This document shows, in pieces, positions 23,399 through 36,100 of a stretch of 64,000 nt of DNA (positions are counted from its first letter, which is position 1; every line of letters begins with the position of its first letter). Origin of the DNA: Gnetum montanum. Lineage: Eukaryota > Streptophyta > Gnetopsida > Gnetales > Gnetaceae. The stretch lies in NCBI GenBank assembly GCA_015680685.1, contig MNCI01036463.1, forward strand, positions 943,228-1,007,227, in the 5' to 3' direction. The translations under genes and the position numbers were made by a program. The notes beneath the pieces are model-generated. The model made no database searches and was not told the DNA's origin. It saw only the letters and a program-made list of their open reading frames with translations.

Positions 23399-25680
23399 AT
23401 GTCTTCTTCTCATAGGAGTCCATCTCCACCTAGGGTAGTCTAGGTGCCTTAGGAATACCGAGTGGTATATGCTCATCTCAATGAGTATGTACCCAACTTC
23501 ACCTTCATCTTACATCAAGATGAATTGTTATGGTGGTGTGATATGGAAGGCAACATTGTGTTGCCACTTGATTGATCTATTCCAACAATGCTCCAGCTAA
23601 TGCTTGCATGACATAGGCTTTAACATCTCCATGGAGAATATGAGATGCGAGATCTCAACTCAAGGGATTATCATCCCACTGAAGCATAAAGATTAAGGTA
23701 TCATTAGCTAGAGCACCAACACAAACTTGTGAAGGCAAGGGGTCAAACACTTTTCCACCTCTACTTGGCCCATTTGATGGAGGTGACAACTTCTTTAGTG
23801 ATTCTCCTCTATTTGACTTTGTTCAGGGAGCCCTCAACCAAAATTTACAATTCATAATTCATAATCTAGGTTTTGGTCAAAATGGATATAATGACAAAAA
23901 TGGATCTGGAGAGGCAAATCAAGATAAGGGGGAAATAGGAGATCACGATCATGATTGTGGTCACGAGCATCGAAGGAAGGGTAATAGGTGTTAGCACGGA
24001 GCAAGTTCTCCTTCTTCTTCCCCTTCATCATTGTCTTCTTCTTCTTCATTTAGCTCAGATCATGGCCATAGAAGGAATAACCATGATGGAGGTGACTGAC
24101 GGGACTAGAACAACAAAAGGGACCATAGGGACAATCATGACTAAAGATGTGGGTAATCTAGAGAGGCCCATCATCAAAAAAGAAGGGATAGTAGAGAACA
24201 TCGTAGGCACCATCACCATGGCCTTGATGAACCTCTACTTGCCACTTAGGGCATGTTGAACATTGTAGAGGCTGTGAGGATTCCAACAAAGCATGTGAAG
24301 GATAGCAAAATAAAGAGGTTGAACATGAACAACATCCCTCGGTTCAAGGGAGGATATGATGCTGATATGAAAAATCATCTCCAAGCCTTCCAAGATGCAT
24401 TTGCCTTGCACAATATTGAGAATGACTAGCAAAAGCTAAAATTATTTCCAAGGACATTCATAAAGGAGGCAGAACATTGGTACTAATCCTTGGAATCATA
24501 ATCAATTAGGTAGTGGAGTATGATGTTAGAATTGTTCAATGACAAATATCAAGCATGCTCTCGAGTATCCAATTTAAGGAAGTAGATTCAAGGGTGAAAA
24601 CAAGGAAATCATGAGCCCCTAGATGCTGCTATTGGCCGATACTACTCTTTGTTACATAGGTGTCCCAGCCATGGATACTCTTAGCTTGATCAACTTCACC
24701 ATATCATAGACAAGTTGTAGTCTAAAACCAGGAAAACCCTTGGTGTCTTTGCCGAAGGGAGATTGACAGAGTTAAGCACCCGTTGGATTGAAAAATTAAT
24801 TGAGCAGGTAGCCAAGGAGGAGGGAGAATTGAGAAAATGAGAAAGTGTAAAGGAATACAATAGAGAGCCTTCTATCTAAAAAAGGGGGGGTTCAATTTTG
24901 TGATAGTGAGGATGAATTAACTAGAGATGATGTGGCTAATCAGAAAACCTTACCACTCTAGAAATTGTAATCTGAAATCATGGCTAAGGTTGAATAATTA
25001 TGCGACTCCATGGATAATAGGTTTTAGGTTATCTTAAAAATTGCTGAAGAGTCCAAGGAGCAAAGTGGTGAGCGTGAGCGCCAGAGACGTAAGGAAGCTG
25101 AATGTGCCATATCTAAGGGTAAGGGTAAAATGACTACGATAGAGATGGCTATGGATAGTGACTCAGATGATGATGGTGGTTGTGATGTTTGTTAGTATGA
25201 ACATCCTAAGGGATGTTGCCCAGTTTTGTCAGACTTGCAAGAATCTAGGGTGTATGCCTTACATCCACAACTTGCACAAAAGAAAACACTCAAAAAATTA
25301 TCTTATCCACAAGGCAATCCTTAATAGTTATACCAACCATAGCAGTACTATCCAAGTGGAATTCCATCGCAACCTTATGAATTGTACTAGCAGTGGAAGC
25401 AACCACAACCATGGGTGTTACCACCTCCAAGGTAGTAGTACCCTTACCGACAACTAGATCCTTATTGTTACTATGTTCAACAACCTTCTTCTTCAAGGGA
25501 CTCCTCTGGTCATGTTGCCACTTACCAACCTCACCACTACCCTCCTGAAATATACCAATCACCCTATCTAAGGAGGGATGTCACCTACTATCCTCATGCA
25601 CCTTCTATTCCTGCACCTACTCCTCCACCTCCTGCATAGCTACCACCTGCTCCATCCATGCAGGGTGAATTACCTATCCA
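23399..25680 (+). pseudogene. Element C: Gag (decayed)
   Basis: ATG at 23399 (MSSSHRSPSPPR) is the start used by comparison with A and H. The shared N-terminal block YRVVYAHLNEYVPNFTFILH follows after two early stops. The Gag core is at 24255-24680: NMNNIPRFKGGYDADMKNHL, KLKLFPRTFIKEAEHWY and YYSLLHRCPSHGYS. A Cys-containing block near 25180 (CDVC-YEHPKGCC type) and a Tyr/Pro/Gln-rich tail end the protein. Frameshifts near 23900 and 24255 and many stops make it non-functional. Confidence 0.82.
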
Positions 25681-26890
25681 ACCACAATAAATGAATGCTA
25701 TGAGGGTGATTAATCTGCAACCAATCAACCCACTAAGTAGGTTGAAACCACAAACAAAGAAAAGACTTTTTTTTAGACCTCACAGTCCACTAAAGCCCTC
25801 AGATGCATCGGTGGTTGGTAACCCTACTCCTCCGCCTTCCTCTGTCTCACCTCTATCTGAGTCCCCTTCAAACCAAAATCCCTCTCGAATCCATCATATA
25901 ATGTTGACCCATGCTGTATATAATTAGATTCGAGTTAAAAACCAACTTAGAAAGTTAGCTAATCTCAGGAGTCCCCTAGTATATTTGCAAATTTATGGGA
26001 ATGAGCCTTGTAAAGCTCTTCTTGACTTTGGTTTTGGTATTAATATGATCTTGCATGAGATGTACATAATATGAAACCTTCCTTCCTTGAAGAAGAGCAA
26101 CATCTAGTTGGAAGTAGCAGACTAGTCTATCATTGTTCCATTAGGACTGGTAGAAGACATCGTAACCACTGTTTGTGGGTGGTCATATCTCGTTGACTTC
26201 CCAGTAATCAAGGTGGAGAACTGTAAGGGGGACTTCCCAATTATTATGGGAAGGATGTGGTTAAGCACCATTGATGCCAAAATGGAAATTAGAGATCTTT
26301 CCTTAGAGATATCAAAAGAAAATGAATTTGGAAAGATCGAGAAGAAGAGGGTTCCATGTATCGCATACAGTGATTCAGGGTGCGATTATGTCTAGAAGTT
26401 ATGGTTAGTGCAGCAAACATCTATCTTTACATGCAAGTAGTGTGCACTAGAAGCTAAAATCCAGAGATGTTTGTACACAGCAACCACAAAATAAGAAGGC
26501 ACCCAATGGCTGACAGCTGATTCTAGCAGTAGTACCTGTGCATGGAACCTACTAAGGGCCTAACGTACAAATATGTTGCAAGTATGGATGAACTTGAGTA
26601 AGTTCATTACTAGCTCTTCGAAGGAGCAAATGATGATGTCAATTGGGAAGAGCTGGAGATTCTTGACAATTTTAAACAAGAGTCCCTTGAACTGAAGAGA
26701 CTACTAGCTAGGATGGAGTATGTATTCTTAAAAAATGGAATGTTGATCATCATTAATGCTAAGCTTGCTATAGAATAAAAGAAAATGTTGATAAAGGTTA
26801 TGGAAAAATGGTTAGTAGCCTTTGCCTAGTCATATTTTGAGCTCACTGGGATAGATCTAAGAATATGCTAGCACCGAATATACACTGCCT
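25681..26890 (+). pseudogene. Element C: aspartic protease and linker
   Basis: The linker opens with MNAMRVINLQPINP (25691) and carries a Pro/Ser-rich stretch. The retropepsin follows: NEPCKALLDFG at about 26000-26035, where the catalytic Ser-Gly context LLDSG has become LLDFG, then INMILHEMY. The second half reads VPLGLVEDIVTTVCGWSYL and FPIIMGRMWLS (26213-26395). Stops occur after THAVYN and LEVAD. The 26400-26890 stretch matches the PR-RT linker in B and H. Confidence 0.83.
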
Positions 26891-28330
26891 TACCATTAAG
26901 CCAAAATGATAACCACAGTGGCATTTGAATCCTAAATTAAAGTAGATTGTCAAAGAGGAGATTGAACAACTCCTCAAGGTGGGATTCATCTACTTTATCG
27001 CAAATAGTGAGTGGGTTAGTGCACTCATGATTGTACCTAAGAAAGGAGGCAAATGGAAGGGGTGCATCGACTTCTAGTTGCTCAACATGGAAACTTTTAA
27101 AAATCATTTTCCATTGCCTTTTGTCAACCCAGTGCTGGACACCATTTCTAGGCACAACTATTATAGCTTTCCAAATGGTTATAGTGGCTATAACCAAATT
27201 TAGATTGCAGTAGAGGATTAGGTGAAGATGACTTTCACAAGTCCTTGGGGACCTTTGCCTACTGTTAGATGCCATTTAGTCTATGTAATGCCCCAGCCAC
27301 ATTTGAACAATTAGTTATTAGCATTTTCCAACAATAGATTAGTAGTGGGGTAGAAGTCTTCATGGATGACTTTTCTACCTATGGAGCTACGTTCAAGCAA
27401 GCCCTAGATTGTCTTGAGTAGGTGTTGAAATGATGTGTCAAAGCAAACCTCTAGCTCAATTGGCAAAAGAGCCATCTTATGGTCTAGGAAGGCATAGTCT
27501 TGGGGCACTATATTTCAAAAGTAGGAATCAAGGTGGACCTTGAAAAAATAAGGGTCATCCAAGGAATAACCTACCAAATGAAAATAGTTAAAGAAGTGTG
27601 GTCATTCCTTGGTCATACTGACTACTACTGGCCCTTCATTGAGAATTTTTCCAAAATCACCAAGCCGTTGGTGGAATTAACAAAGAAGGATGCATCATTC
27701 ATCTGAACCCCTGCATGTGAAATAGTATTTCAGCAACTGAAGTAGAAGCTTTTTGAAACCCTAATTCTTCAAGACCCGATTGGTCCAGACTATTTCATGT
27801 GAGGACCGATGCATCAAATTATGCATTGGAGGTAATGCTTATGCAAATGGATGATAAAAAATATCCATATTACATTCACTGTGCAAGCTGAAGCATTGTA
27901 GGTGCACAACTGAACTACACCACCACAGAAAAGAAGTTGATGGTAGTGGTGTTTGCCTTAGAGAAGTTTAGGCACTATGTGCTTGGCTATAAAGTGTTCA
28001 TGCACATAGATCATAGTGTTCTAATGAATAAACCAATGGTGAGCCCTTGTGTCATATGGTGGCTCATGATTTTGCAAGAGTTCGATCTCATGATGGTAGA
28101 TTGAAAAGATGTGGAGAATGTGATCGTGGATCACTTATCGAGATTAAGATGGGATGACAAGGAGAAAGAGAATCCCTTATCTGATCAATTCCTTGATGAA
28201 TCTCTCCTTGTAGGGGCTATTAATGTACAAATTCTTGATGAACTAAAATGGTACGACACCATCCTCACTTATCTGCTCAAGCATGAACTACTACAAGGGC
28301 TGGAAACTAGAAAAAAACAATAGTTTCTTC
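26891..28330 (+). pseudogene. Element C: reverse transcriptase and RNase H (decayed)
   Basis: EWVSALMIVPKKGGKWKGC (27010-27065), FVNPVLDTISRHNYYSF and YSGYNQI are RT blocks of the Athila type. One frameshift lies near 27255. The catalytic MDD is intact at 27362-27370 (VFMDDFSTYG). LGHYISKVGIKVDLEKI and VELTKKDASFI mark the RT C-terminus (27500-27706). RNase H follows with DASNYALEVML and EKFRHYVLGYKVF, ending at VIVDHLSRLRW (28111-). More than ten stops, most at former Trp, Gln or Arg codons. Confidence 0.85.
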
Positions 28331-29593
28331 ATTGGGTCAAGCATTTCATGGAAATTAATGAAAACCTTTACAAAGTCTATCCCGATGGCTTCATACATTG
28401 GTGTGTCCCTGATATAGGTCAATTGTGCATTCTCCAGGATGCTCACAAAGGCCCTTGTGAGGGCCATTATGTTGGTAGATGCACGACCATAAAAATCCTC
28501 ATGGCAGGATATTATTGGCCAATAATCTTTAGGGATGCACACCAATTTGTCTGCACTTGTGATCATTGTCAAAGGGATGGTGAATGACAACTCGAATGGA
28601 GGGGCCACAGCAATGGATTCAAACTCTTAAGCCATTCAATATTTGGGGCATTGACTTTATGGGTTCCATTGCAACTTTATCAAATGAAATGACATATATC
28701 ATGTTCGTAGTTGACTATTGCACCAAGTGGGCAAAAGCAATAGCCATCACAGACTATACATCCACCACTGCTACTCAATTTATACAACAAAATATCATAA
28801 AAAGGTTTGGTATGCCTCTTGCATTAATTTTTGGTAATGGAACCTATTTTATAGGTTCCACTTTTCAAAATTGATGCAGCACTTGGGGGTTGAGCATAAA
28901 CTCACAATACCATATCACCCGCAAGGCAATGGTCAAGCTGAGGTCACTAATCGAGAGATTGCAAAAATTCTAACGTGCACCATTAGAAAATACCGAAGGG
29001 ATTGGAGCACCAAATTAAATGATGCCCTTTCGGCCTATCACTCCCAATGGAAGCTCCCCATAGGTTATTCTTCCTATGAGCTTGTGTATGGAAAACTACC
29101 AACACTGCCAATCCAATCCAAGCTCCATACACTCTCTACAGCTTGTGATCTTGAGCTAAATCTAAGTCTAGCATAGAAAGAATGATTAATGAATCTCAAC
29201 TTGCTAGACAAAAATTGATTAATGGCCCTGTCATCCAATGAAACACATAAGACATTCAACAAGAAACTCCATGACCTCAAAATAAGAAAAGTCAAGTTTC
29301 AACTAGGAGACAAGGTTCTCTATTGGAATCCTGCACATGTACCCCAAGGAACCAAATTTTAAACATTGTGGGAAGGACCTTACATTATTGATGAGACTTT
29401 CCCATCTGGGACCATGATCATCTACAAACTTTATAGTCCAAACAAGAAACAATTAGTTAACATCCAACATGTAAAACCTTTCCATGGGCCCAAGCCAACC
29501 AACTCAACAAACACCTCAATAGATGGACAACCATGCTCAATCTTTCAGATGTACCCTTGGCCACCCATACTAACACTCTATGCAGCTCCTTAG
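28331..29593 (+). pseudogene. Element C: integrase (second catalytic Asp lost, one frameshift)
   Basis: The zinc-binding part shows HKGPCEGHY and CDHCQRDG (28440-28587). In the core, GIDFMG is kept, but the second catalytic Asp of SDNGT is Gly (IFGNGT, codon 28833-28835). A one-base deletion near 28870 shifts the frame, after which the core resumes with HKLTIPYHPQGNGQAEVTNRE (28871-29176), including the Glu. The C-terminal part (29180-29593) carries KVLYWNPAHVPQGTKF and GPYIIDETFPSGTMII. Dead by at least two lesions. Confidence 0.87.
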
Positions 29594-30210
29594 TCTTTTG
29601 ACTTTTTTGTTTTACACATTTTTGGTTTTACAATTTTTTGTTTCCATATTCTTTATTTTACATCTTTGTTTTACATATTTGTGTTTTTTAGGTTATTGAT
29701 CTTTTCTTAGTTTTTTTTACACCATCATTAAGATAGTTGATATTTATTGCATAATCTTTTACTTACTTTTATATATTCTTTTTTTTGATGTGTTTCTCTA
29801 CTCTTTCTCCTAATAAGTTGTCAAGTACAATGGTAATGTGCTACTCGATGGTGGTATATTTTATTTGTAAATTGGTTGATGATGTCTAGTTTCTAACTTT
29901 GAATGTCGTTACTAATGACTGGGACATAGTTTCTTTTCATGTAATAGGCAGTGAGTCCACATCATCCACCCATCCACATACTCTATGGTTTTCCTTATTT
30001 TGGAAATGTACAGTTCCTTTTTCATTAATGCAACTTTAATAGATTGGTAACTTGTGTAGTTTCTAGAAATGAGAAGGAATCAAATGTCTAGATAGGGTGT
30101 GGCTTCAAAGAGATGCAGTATTCTTCATGCTTTTTTGTTTTCCTATGTGTAGGAGTGTTCTCGTGAGCTTCTCATCATTCTGCGTCATTCCATAATAGAA
30201 AGTCAAATAA

Positions 30211-30377
30211 GTCCTTGCATGCTATGGTCCTCATCATGAAAAAAAAAGAGATGAGGATTCAAAGCACATCCCTTGGAGAAAATAAATGCGAAAAATGCAT
30301 GGGTCTTTGCATGGTGTGGTTTCCATTTAAAAAAAACATGAAAATTCAAAGCACACCCCTTAGACCAAATAAAAGGG
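30211..30377 (+). repeat. Tandem duplication in C 3' region, period about 92 bp
   Basis: Units start GTCCTTGCATGCTATGG (30211) and GTCTTTGCATGGTGTGG (30303) and end in ATTCAAAGCACA-CCCTT-GA. It is the same structure as in B. Confidence 0.72.
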
Positions 30378-30737
30378 CTACAAGCACTGGTTATGGGACT
30401 TTTCTTGTCTCCTCTAACTAAGGCCCTTTCTTACTTCCTACTTTCTCTCCAATTTGGAATAGTGGTTGTTTTGTGGGAGCATTCTTATGTCTCAAGGGCT
30501 GGACTAGTCTTAGAATGTTGATGCAAATCATTGAAAGTGGTTGGTTTTGGTCTAAACTAAGTATGGATCCTACTGAGTCATTTAATCACAAACTCCACAA
30601 GGGACTGCATATGACCATAATTAGGAACTCCATTCCATTCTCTCTCTCATCTATCTATGATTTTCATGCCTCACATCACTATCAGTTTCATGTTTTGATC
30701 CAATGTTTTGGTTTGATGTGTTGGGTTTCTCAGTCAG

Positions 30738-30953
30738 TTATTTTTGGATTTTTGTACTTAACTTTCTATAATCGTTAATCATCCATGGAGCCCATGGACT
30801 CCTTGTTTTGAAGTTATGCAAGGGCATAAAAGGCCTATGCCTACTTTGGGGAGGACCCACTTGCATATCTTTGGGTTTGGTTAAGTTAAGTTCTTTACCC
30901 TTAGACATTGTGATAATTAAATTCTTTTTATTTACCCCATCCATGTCATCCAA
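30738..30953 (-). CDS. Antisense ORF in C 3' region, 71 codons, shared with B
   Basis: Starts MDDMDGVNKKN and ends RKLSTKIQK. It has the same length and frame as the B copy, with seven residue changes along the protein. No recognised domain and no signal peptide or membrane segment. It lies about 630 bases upstream of the 3' LTR, opposite to pol. Could be non-coding and conserved by recent shared ancestry. Confidence 0.3.
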   Translation of the reverse strand: MDDMDGVNKKNLIITMSKGKELNLTKPKDMQVGPPQSRHRPFMPLHNFKTRSPWAPWMINDYRKLSTKIQK

Positions 30954-31571
30954 TTGTATGCATCTTCACAACCATTTTTAGTGAAATTGTTCTTTTTATT
31001 ATTGTGAATTTTTATACCCTCTTTCTAGTATTCCTTATGTTAAGCTTTTTTTTTGAATTTTATGGACCTCTTCTCTTACTTAACCCATTCGTCAGTCTTT
31101 CCACTAACATTATCAAGCAACTAATCTATCACAATCACATCTTGGCTAGATAAGATCACTAAGGAGACAAGGTATTCAATTGCTATATGTTATACCTTAT
31201 ATAGTAATTCTTAATTTTGTTGTGATTGCAGTGGAGAATTTTGATTGGAAGCAGGACTATCTTCACCAAGGAGGATGCAACAATATCACTCACGAAAGAT
31301 TGTTCATGACTGCTGGATCTCTTCTACCTCTCCCTCATTCTTCTATTGCCAAGAGGGATTGGATGTCCTTTGGATCTATGGGTGTTCTTTCTTGTTGTTA
31401 TGAGCACCCAATTTTGTGCACAATTGTAATGTTGTATGCTCTGGCACTTCTGTATTTGTCTATTTTCTCTGTGTCACTCTGTATTTTGGTCAAATAGTCC
31501 ACACCCACTAATATATTTTGTAAAGGACTTGTTCCTCTTCTTTTGTACTTGAGGATGAGTTTTCATTCAGT

Positions 31572-31581
31572 TGTGGGGGTA
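31572..31581 (+). other. Element C polypurine tract
   Basis: TGTGGGGGTA ends at the base before the LTR start. Identical in layout to B. Confidence 0.8.
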
Positions 31582-32435
31582 TGATAAATTGTGTTTTCAT
31601 ACACTCCGATATTGGAGTGGCCACGATATCGGGTTTGTGATATCGTGGCTCAAGATGCAATATCGTACATTTGATATTGCAAGGTTACTCCTGTGTCTAT
31701 AAATATAGCCCTTAGGCACACGATTGAGTGTAGTTTTTGGCAGTCAAGTAGCGAGACTCTTGTAGTTTTTCCATTTGAGAGTTAGAATATTTTCCAAGTG
31801 CCTATAGTAGGAGGTCTAAGTGTGAATGGATCTTTCTTCAAGCATTGATGTACCTGAACACACCATTTTTTGGCAATAAATATGAACTCTTTGATTCATC
31901 CTTACAGCACTTGAGACTTTCTTTCTTATGAATTTATATATTGTGGTTTCATGCAATTGTCATTAATGTTATTCATGCAGCAATTAATTTTGATTAATCA
32001 GGCAATTCATTAAAATACACAAGCATGACCCCTTCAAACATACGTGTGACACTTGGTAGCTTAGAAACAATTAGCATTTGACAACCCAGTAGTGTTTACA
32101 CAAAGTTCAGGATGTGTCTGGGAAGTGGGAACAATTACTTGTGTTAGGCTAGATTAGACCATAGTTTACTTATTAATTAGTCACTCTTACTTTTATTCTT
32201 GTTTTAGGTGAGTAATTTGATAAAAATACAAAATAATAAAAATCTTACACCTCAGTCACACTTAATCATACAATTGCATTCCACAAGTGGGATTGGGAAG
32301 ACAACAAATGAATAATGCACATGCACTATTTAGCTCTAGTGTACTTAGTAATTATAGTCTATGGAATTCAACCGGATGACACGTGAATGCCTATGATTCG
32401 TATGGTTGGGCATAGGGGTACCTCCCCGCTCATCA
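31582..32435 (+). repeat. Element C 3' LTR (854 bp)
   Basis: TGATAAATTGTG...CGCTCATCA. TATA box TATAAATA at 31698-31705 and AATAAA (inside GGCAATAAATATG) near 31877. Compared with the 5' LTR there is an 11-base deletion in the U3 palindrome array and many transitions. Confidence 0.9.
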
Positions 32436-33115
32436 TGGACCAAACAAAGAAAAGGATGTTTGTGCTAGTACTTGAGGCACAAACAAGACAAATGGGATGT
32501 GTGACCCTTGTGTTGCCTGGGGTTCCATGGTGAATCCATGTGAGTAGTTAATAGATTTATGATGGTAAAAACCACCATTGATGATTTTATATATTGAGAA
32601 TGTGTTGTAAATGACATTGATGTGTTATGGATTGTTGTTTGTGGCATTGGTTGAGTATGATGTGTAACTATAATTGGCGTGGGATCCATCATAGTAGGGT
32701 AGGAAGGAGTGGAAGATGGTGACACCATGTCCATGAAGGAAACAAAAGCATTAGAGGAAGGTGCTATGAATTTGGGGGATGTTTGTTGGAACAACCCTCC
32801 CAGGATGTTTTAAAGCTTAGATTCTTCTTTAAATTCATCCTTCTCTTCCTGTTGTTCCTCAAAGCTATGCTTTTCATCTTTCTATTCCATGGTAATCAAT
32901 TAGATTAGGATGCTAGCATAGATGTCATTAAGGAAAATTTGGTCATACAAGGAATGGATGTACTCCTTCCCACTCATGTGTATAAGCTCAAACTTCTTCT
33001 TAGCCTCTGATTCAATATGTGGAATTAGCATGCCTACTTGTATTTTAGTATACATGAAGTTATAACGATCTTCATTTATGGCTACAAAATTAAGAATCTC
33101 CCCTCTAACCCTCAA
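32436..33115 (-). pseudogene. Element D: Gag N-terminal part (separated by insertion of C)
   Basis: Minus-strand frames continue what lies left of C. The segment 33115-32900 (VRGEILNFVAINEDRYNF...) is followed by a Glu/Lys-rich stop-containing stretch. Then comes an open 109-codon stretch rich in Ser, Thr, Pro and His (32794-32465), a composition common between the N-terminus and the core of plant gypsy Gag. With C removed the two D parts meet in the expected order. The upstream limit is uncertain. Confidence 0.6.
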
Positions 33116-36100
33116 AGATCACATACACTCAATGATTGTAGGGTCTTTAGGGTCATAGATCATCATGGCTTATTAGCTATGATCTTCACTAGTAAGGATG
33201 AAGGAAAATTTGGTGCACTATTGGAAAAACATGGCTATAGTAATGAGAATGGCTTAAAATAGGCTATAAATGCTTAAATAGAATTAAATTGCAGCAAATG
33301 GAATTGAAAAAAATTTAAAGGAAATGAAAACGGTGAAAAATGAGATTCTTACTATACTTAGTAAGTGGGGGATAAGAGGGGTTGCCCCTCTTACCAAGAA
33401 TGAAAAGTTGGAAATGTTGGCTTCAAGTCTCACCCATGTTGGCCTCCCAATTGCCTCTACATTAGGTATTGGGGGGGGAGGTTGGAGATGTTGAGATAAT
33501 GGAAATCTCATACCTTCTATCTCAACGTTGATGAAGGGGTAGGCTGAAAACCAAAGTGGAAAGTTTGGATTTTTTTACTAAAAATTGGTTTTAGCATGAT
33601 GCCAAATCCCTTAGGTTGGAAAAAACGGTGGGAAGCTAACTTTTGGAAGTTTTGTAACTTCCAAAAAAGCTACACCACCCACTTTAGAAATTGAAATAAA
33701 ATTGGTAGCAAAAAGCAAAAGGATGGAAAATCTTTATCATTGGCCTTGGAGGAAAGAATTCATAGCAATTGCTATGAAAAGCTACCACCCAACCACCTGC
33801 AACTTCCATGCTATAGTTTTGGATACAAGAGGTGGAAACAGGTAGCATTGATCTTCTAGGAGTTTTGGCTATAAAAGAAATGTGAAAAAAAGGCTTTCAA
33901 TTTGCATTGTTGGCTATGGAGAAAGTTCATGTTAAACCTCTACCACATTGGGCTTCCCAACTATTTCTACACTAGGTATGGTAGAGGAGGGGGGTGGGGG
34001 GTTGTGTGGGCAGGCACGTGGAGGAGAGGGGAGAAAGAAGGGGAGTGAGATGATGGAAATTTCACACCTTGTAATCCAACATTGAAGAGAAAAGTGGGAA
34101 ATTTTGAAGGTCAAAATGGAAACCTAGCAGTTTCCAAAAAATAGTTTTGGAAAGCTTCCAATTTGTACCAAAAAGGAGGGAAAAGTAGGTTTCGGTGGTG
34201 TGGAAACCAATGTTAGTTTTATGGCAAAGAAAAATGTGGTAGGAAAAATTGAATGGTTGTTAAGGCTTCTACGTTGGTTTTTAAAATTCACAATAGATGT
34301 TGTGAAATTTTAGCACCCAAACCACTTCCAACTTCCATGCTGAGGTTTCTGTCATAGGGGAGGGTAAGCACAACATTGGATTCCAAGGTTTTGGCTACAA
34401 AAATGTAAGTTTATTGCTAAGGAACAACGTTGGCAATATGGTTGATAGGTTTTTAGCATAGAATTTGGATAGAGGCCCTTCTTCTAGTGCCAAGAAAAAC
34501 TGTTACAATTGAAAACCTCAATCGGTAAAAAAACCAAGGATCCTCAGTGTAGTAGTTCTCCAACCTACAAATCCCTAGGGCCTCTATAGAAAAAATGAGA
34601 TTTGGGGCATCTTGGATGGTTTGGCAAATCAACCAAGGACTTATGAAATGCAAAACGTGGAAACATAGACAGATCTAAATAATGCAGGGAAAATGAATTT
34701 ATTTTGGACACAAAGCTCAAAACTTAAGACTTTATTGAGAAAGAATAAAGAGTAAGTTAGAGAAATGTATATAAATGGTGCTTGGATGAGTAGAAAGGGG
34801 GTTTACTTATGTAGGAGTTCAAAGCCTTTTGAAGTTGATGTGATCTGATCCACAATTCAAGTGCTAAGCCACTCTTGATGCTATCAAACCTTCATCAACT
34901 GTTGCAACCTTAGATCTGCAAGTTGGGTTGCTATTGGGTAGTGAGAAAAATGAAAAATTTGAATGTTAGATTGCTTTACATTGGGGTTTCAGAATCCCAG
35001 AAGTATAGTGCTAACACAAAAAATCCACAAATCTCAAGGTGCTTATGCTTTCACTATGGGGTTCAAGAGGATGCAAACATGGGAGATTGGAAGAACCCTT
35101 GAGTGCTTGAAAATGCCCCAAGTGTCGAATTAGTGCTTGGAAAATTGCTTATATGCTCAATGTATTCAAGTGCCAAAAAGTCCAACCATGAGAAAAAATG
35201 GTTGAACCTTGAAAAAGTTGTGGAACAACCAAAGTGTTTGTATGCCAAAAGGTGTTAAACCTTGCTAAACCTGGAAATGGTGTTGGAGGCTGGTTTTTAT
35301 AGGTTCTTTAGGCCATGAATGGGGCTGCAAATTGGCTATAAAATGATTGTAAATTGGCTGCCAAACTTAGGTGATATGGATGTCCAAACTTGGGGGGTTA
35401 CTATACATAGTAAGTGCTTCCCCCATGGCCATTTTGTTTACTATAAATAGTAACTGGGGCACACCTTCCATGTTGGAGATGAATCTTCCATGCTAAGCTC
35501 TCCACCATGCTTGTTGAAGTGGTTGGTCGATGTTGAAGTGCATGAAGTGATGAATTTTGGCTTTTGTGGCTTCCATGTTGGGGAATGCAATTTTCAATGC
35601 TGGGGATGAAGATTCCATGCTGGGGGAAAACTTCCATGTTGAGGGGTAAAGGTTTCTAGGCTGTGCATGTGGTCTCCACACTGAGGGGGGAAAGTTTCAA
35701 AAATCCCCATCCTTCCATGCTGGGGGTGGGTGAGATTTACCCCCTGCATGTGTTTCCAGCATAGAAAAGTATATTACCCCCCATAAAACCCATCAAATTA
35801 CCTTTTTTGGCATTCCAAAAGCCCAAATATAGACACTAGGTGACTCTTTTAACTTGGAGAATGAGGCTTTGACCACTTATGAGGCATTTTCAACCTCAAA
35901 AGTATAAAGTATGTGAAATTGTCCATTTTAAGTTACAATCTTCACATTTACAATGAAGTTTTGTCTTAGATTTCATGGAGTGAAAGCTAAATGATGAAGA
36001 TTGACTATAACATGCAAATTGTTGTGGTGTTTCACATACAAGTGGCCCCTTAAGCAATAGTCTCTTAAAATGAGTTTTCCAAGGTTCTTGCTATGTGACT

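Larger units (their letters stand above)
29594..31571 (+). other. Element C: 2 kb non-pol region before the 3' LTR
   Basis: Colinear with 7741-9737 of B. It contains the two-unit duplication (30211-30377) and the antisense ORF (30738-30953). Two plus frames of about 100 codons (30473-30778, 31180-31497) are open here, but the matching parts of B have stops, so I do not call them genes. The purine-rich block seen in B at 7751 is deleted in C. Confidence 0.7.
22362..32435 (+). mobile_element. Element C: complete LTR-to-LTR Athila-type retrotransposon (about 10.07 kb)
   Basis: The only element here with both LTRs in view: 5' LTR 22362-23230, PBS 23232-23249, gag, protease, RT-RNase H, integrase, a 2 kb non-pol region, purine tract and 3' LTR 31582-32435. 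The internal order PR-RT-RH-IN is the Ty3/gypsy one. By eye the LTRs differ at roughly one position in ten, mostly C/T and G/A changes, so the insertion is old. Five-base flanks are TGGGT and TGGAC, compatible with one target-site duplication that has suffered two transitions. It sits inside the gag of D. Confidence 0.9.

Noticed and set aside
30473-31497. Two plus ORFs of about 100 codons in the C 3' region as an env-like gene
   Set aside because: The equivalent region of B is interrupted, there is no signal peptide plus transmembrane layout, and nothing env-like is recognisable.
22357-32440. A perfect 5-bp target-site duplication for C
   Set aside because: Flanks are TGGGT and TGGAC, only three of five bases equal; reported as a degenerate candidate only.
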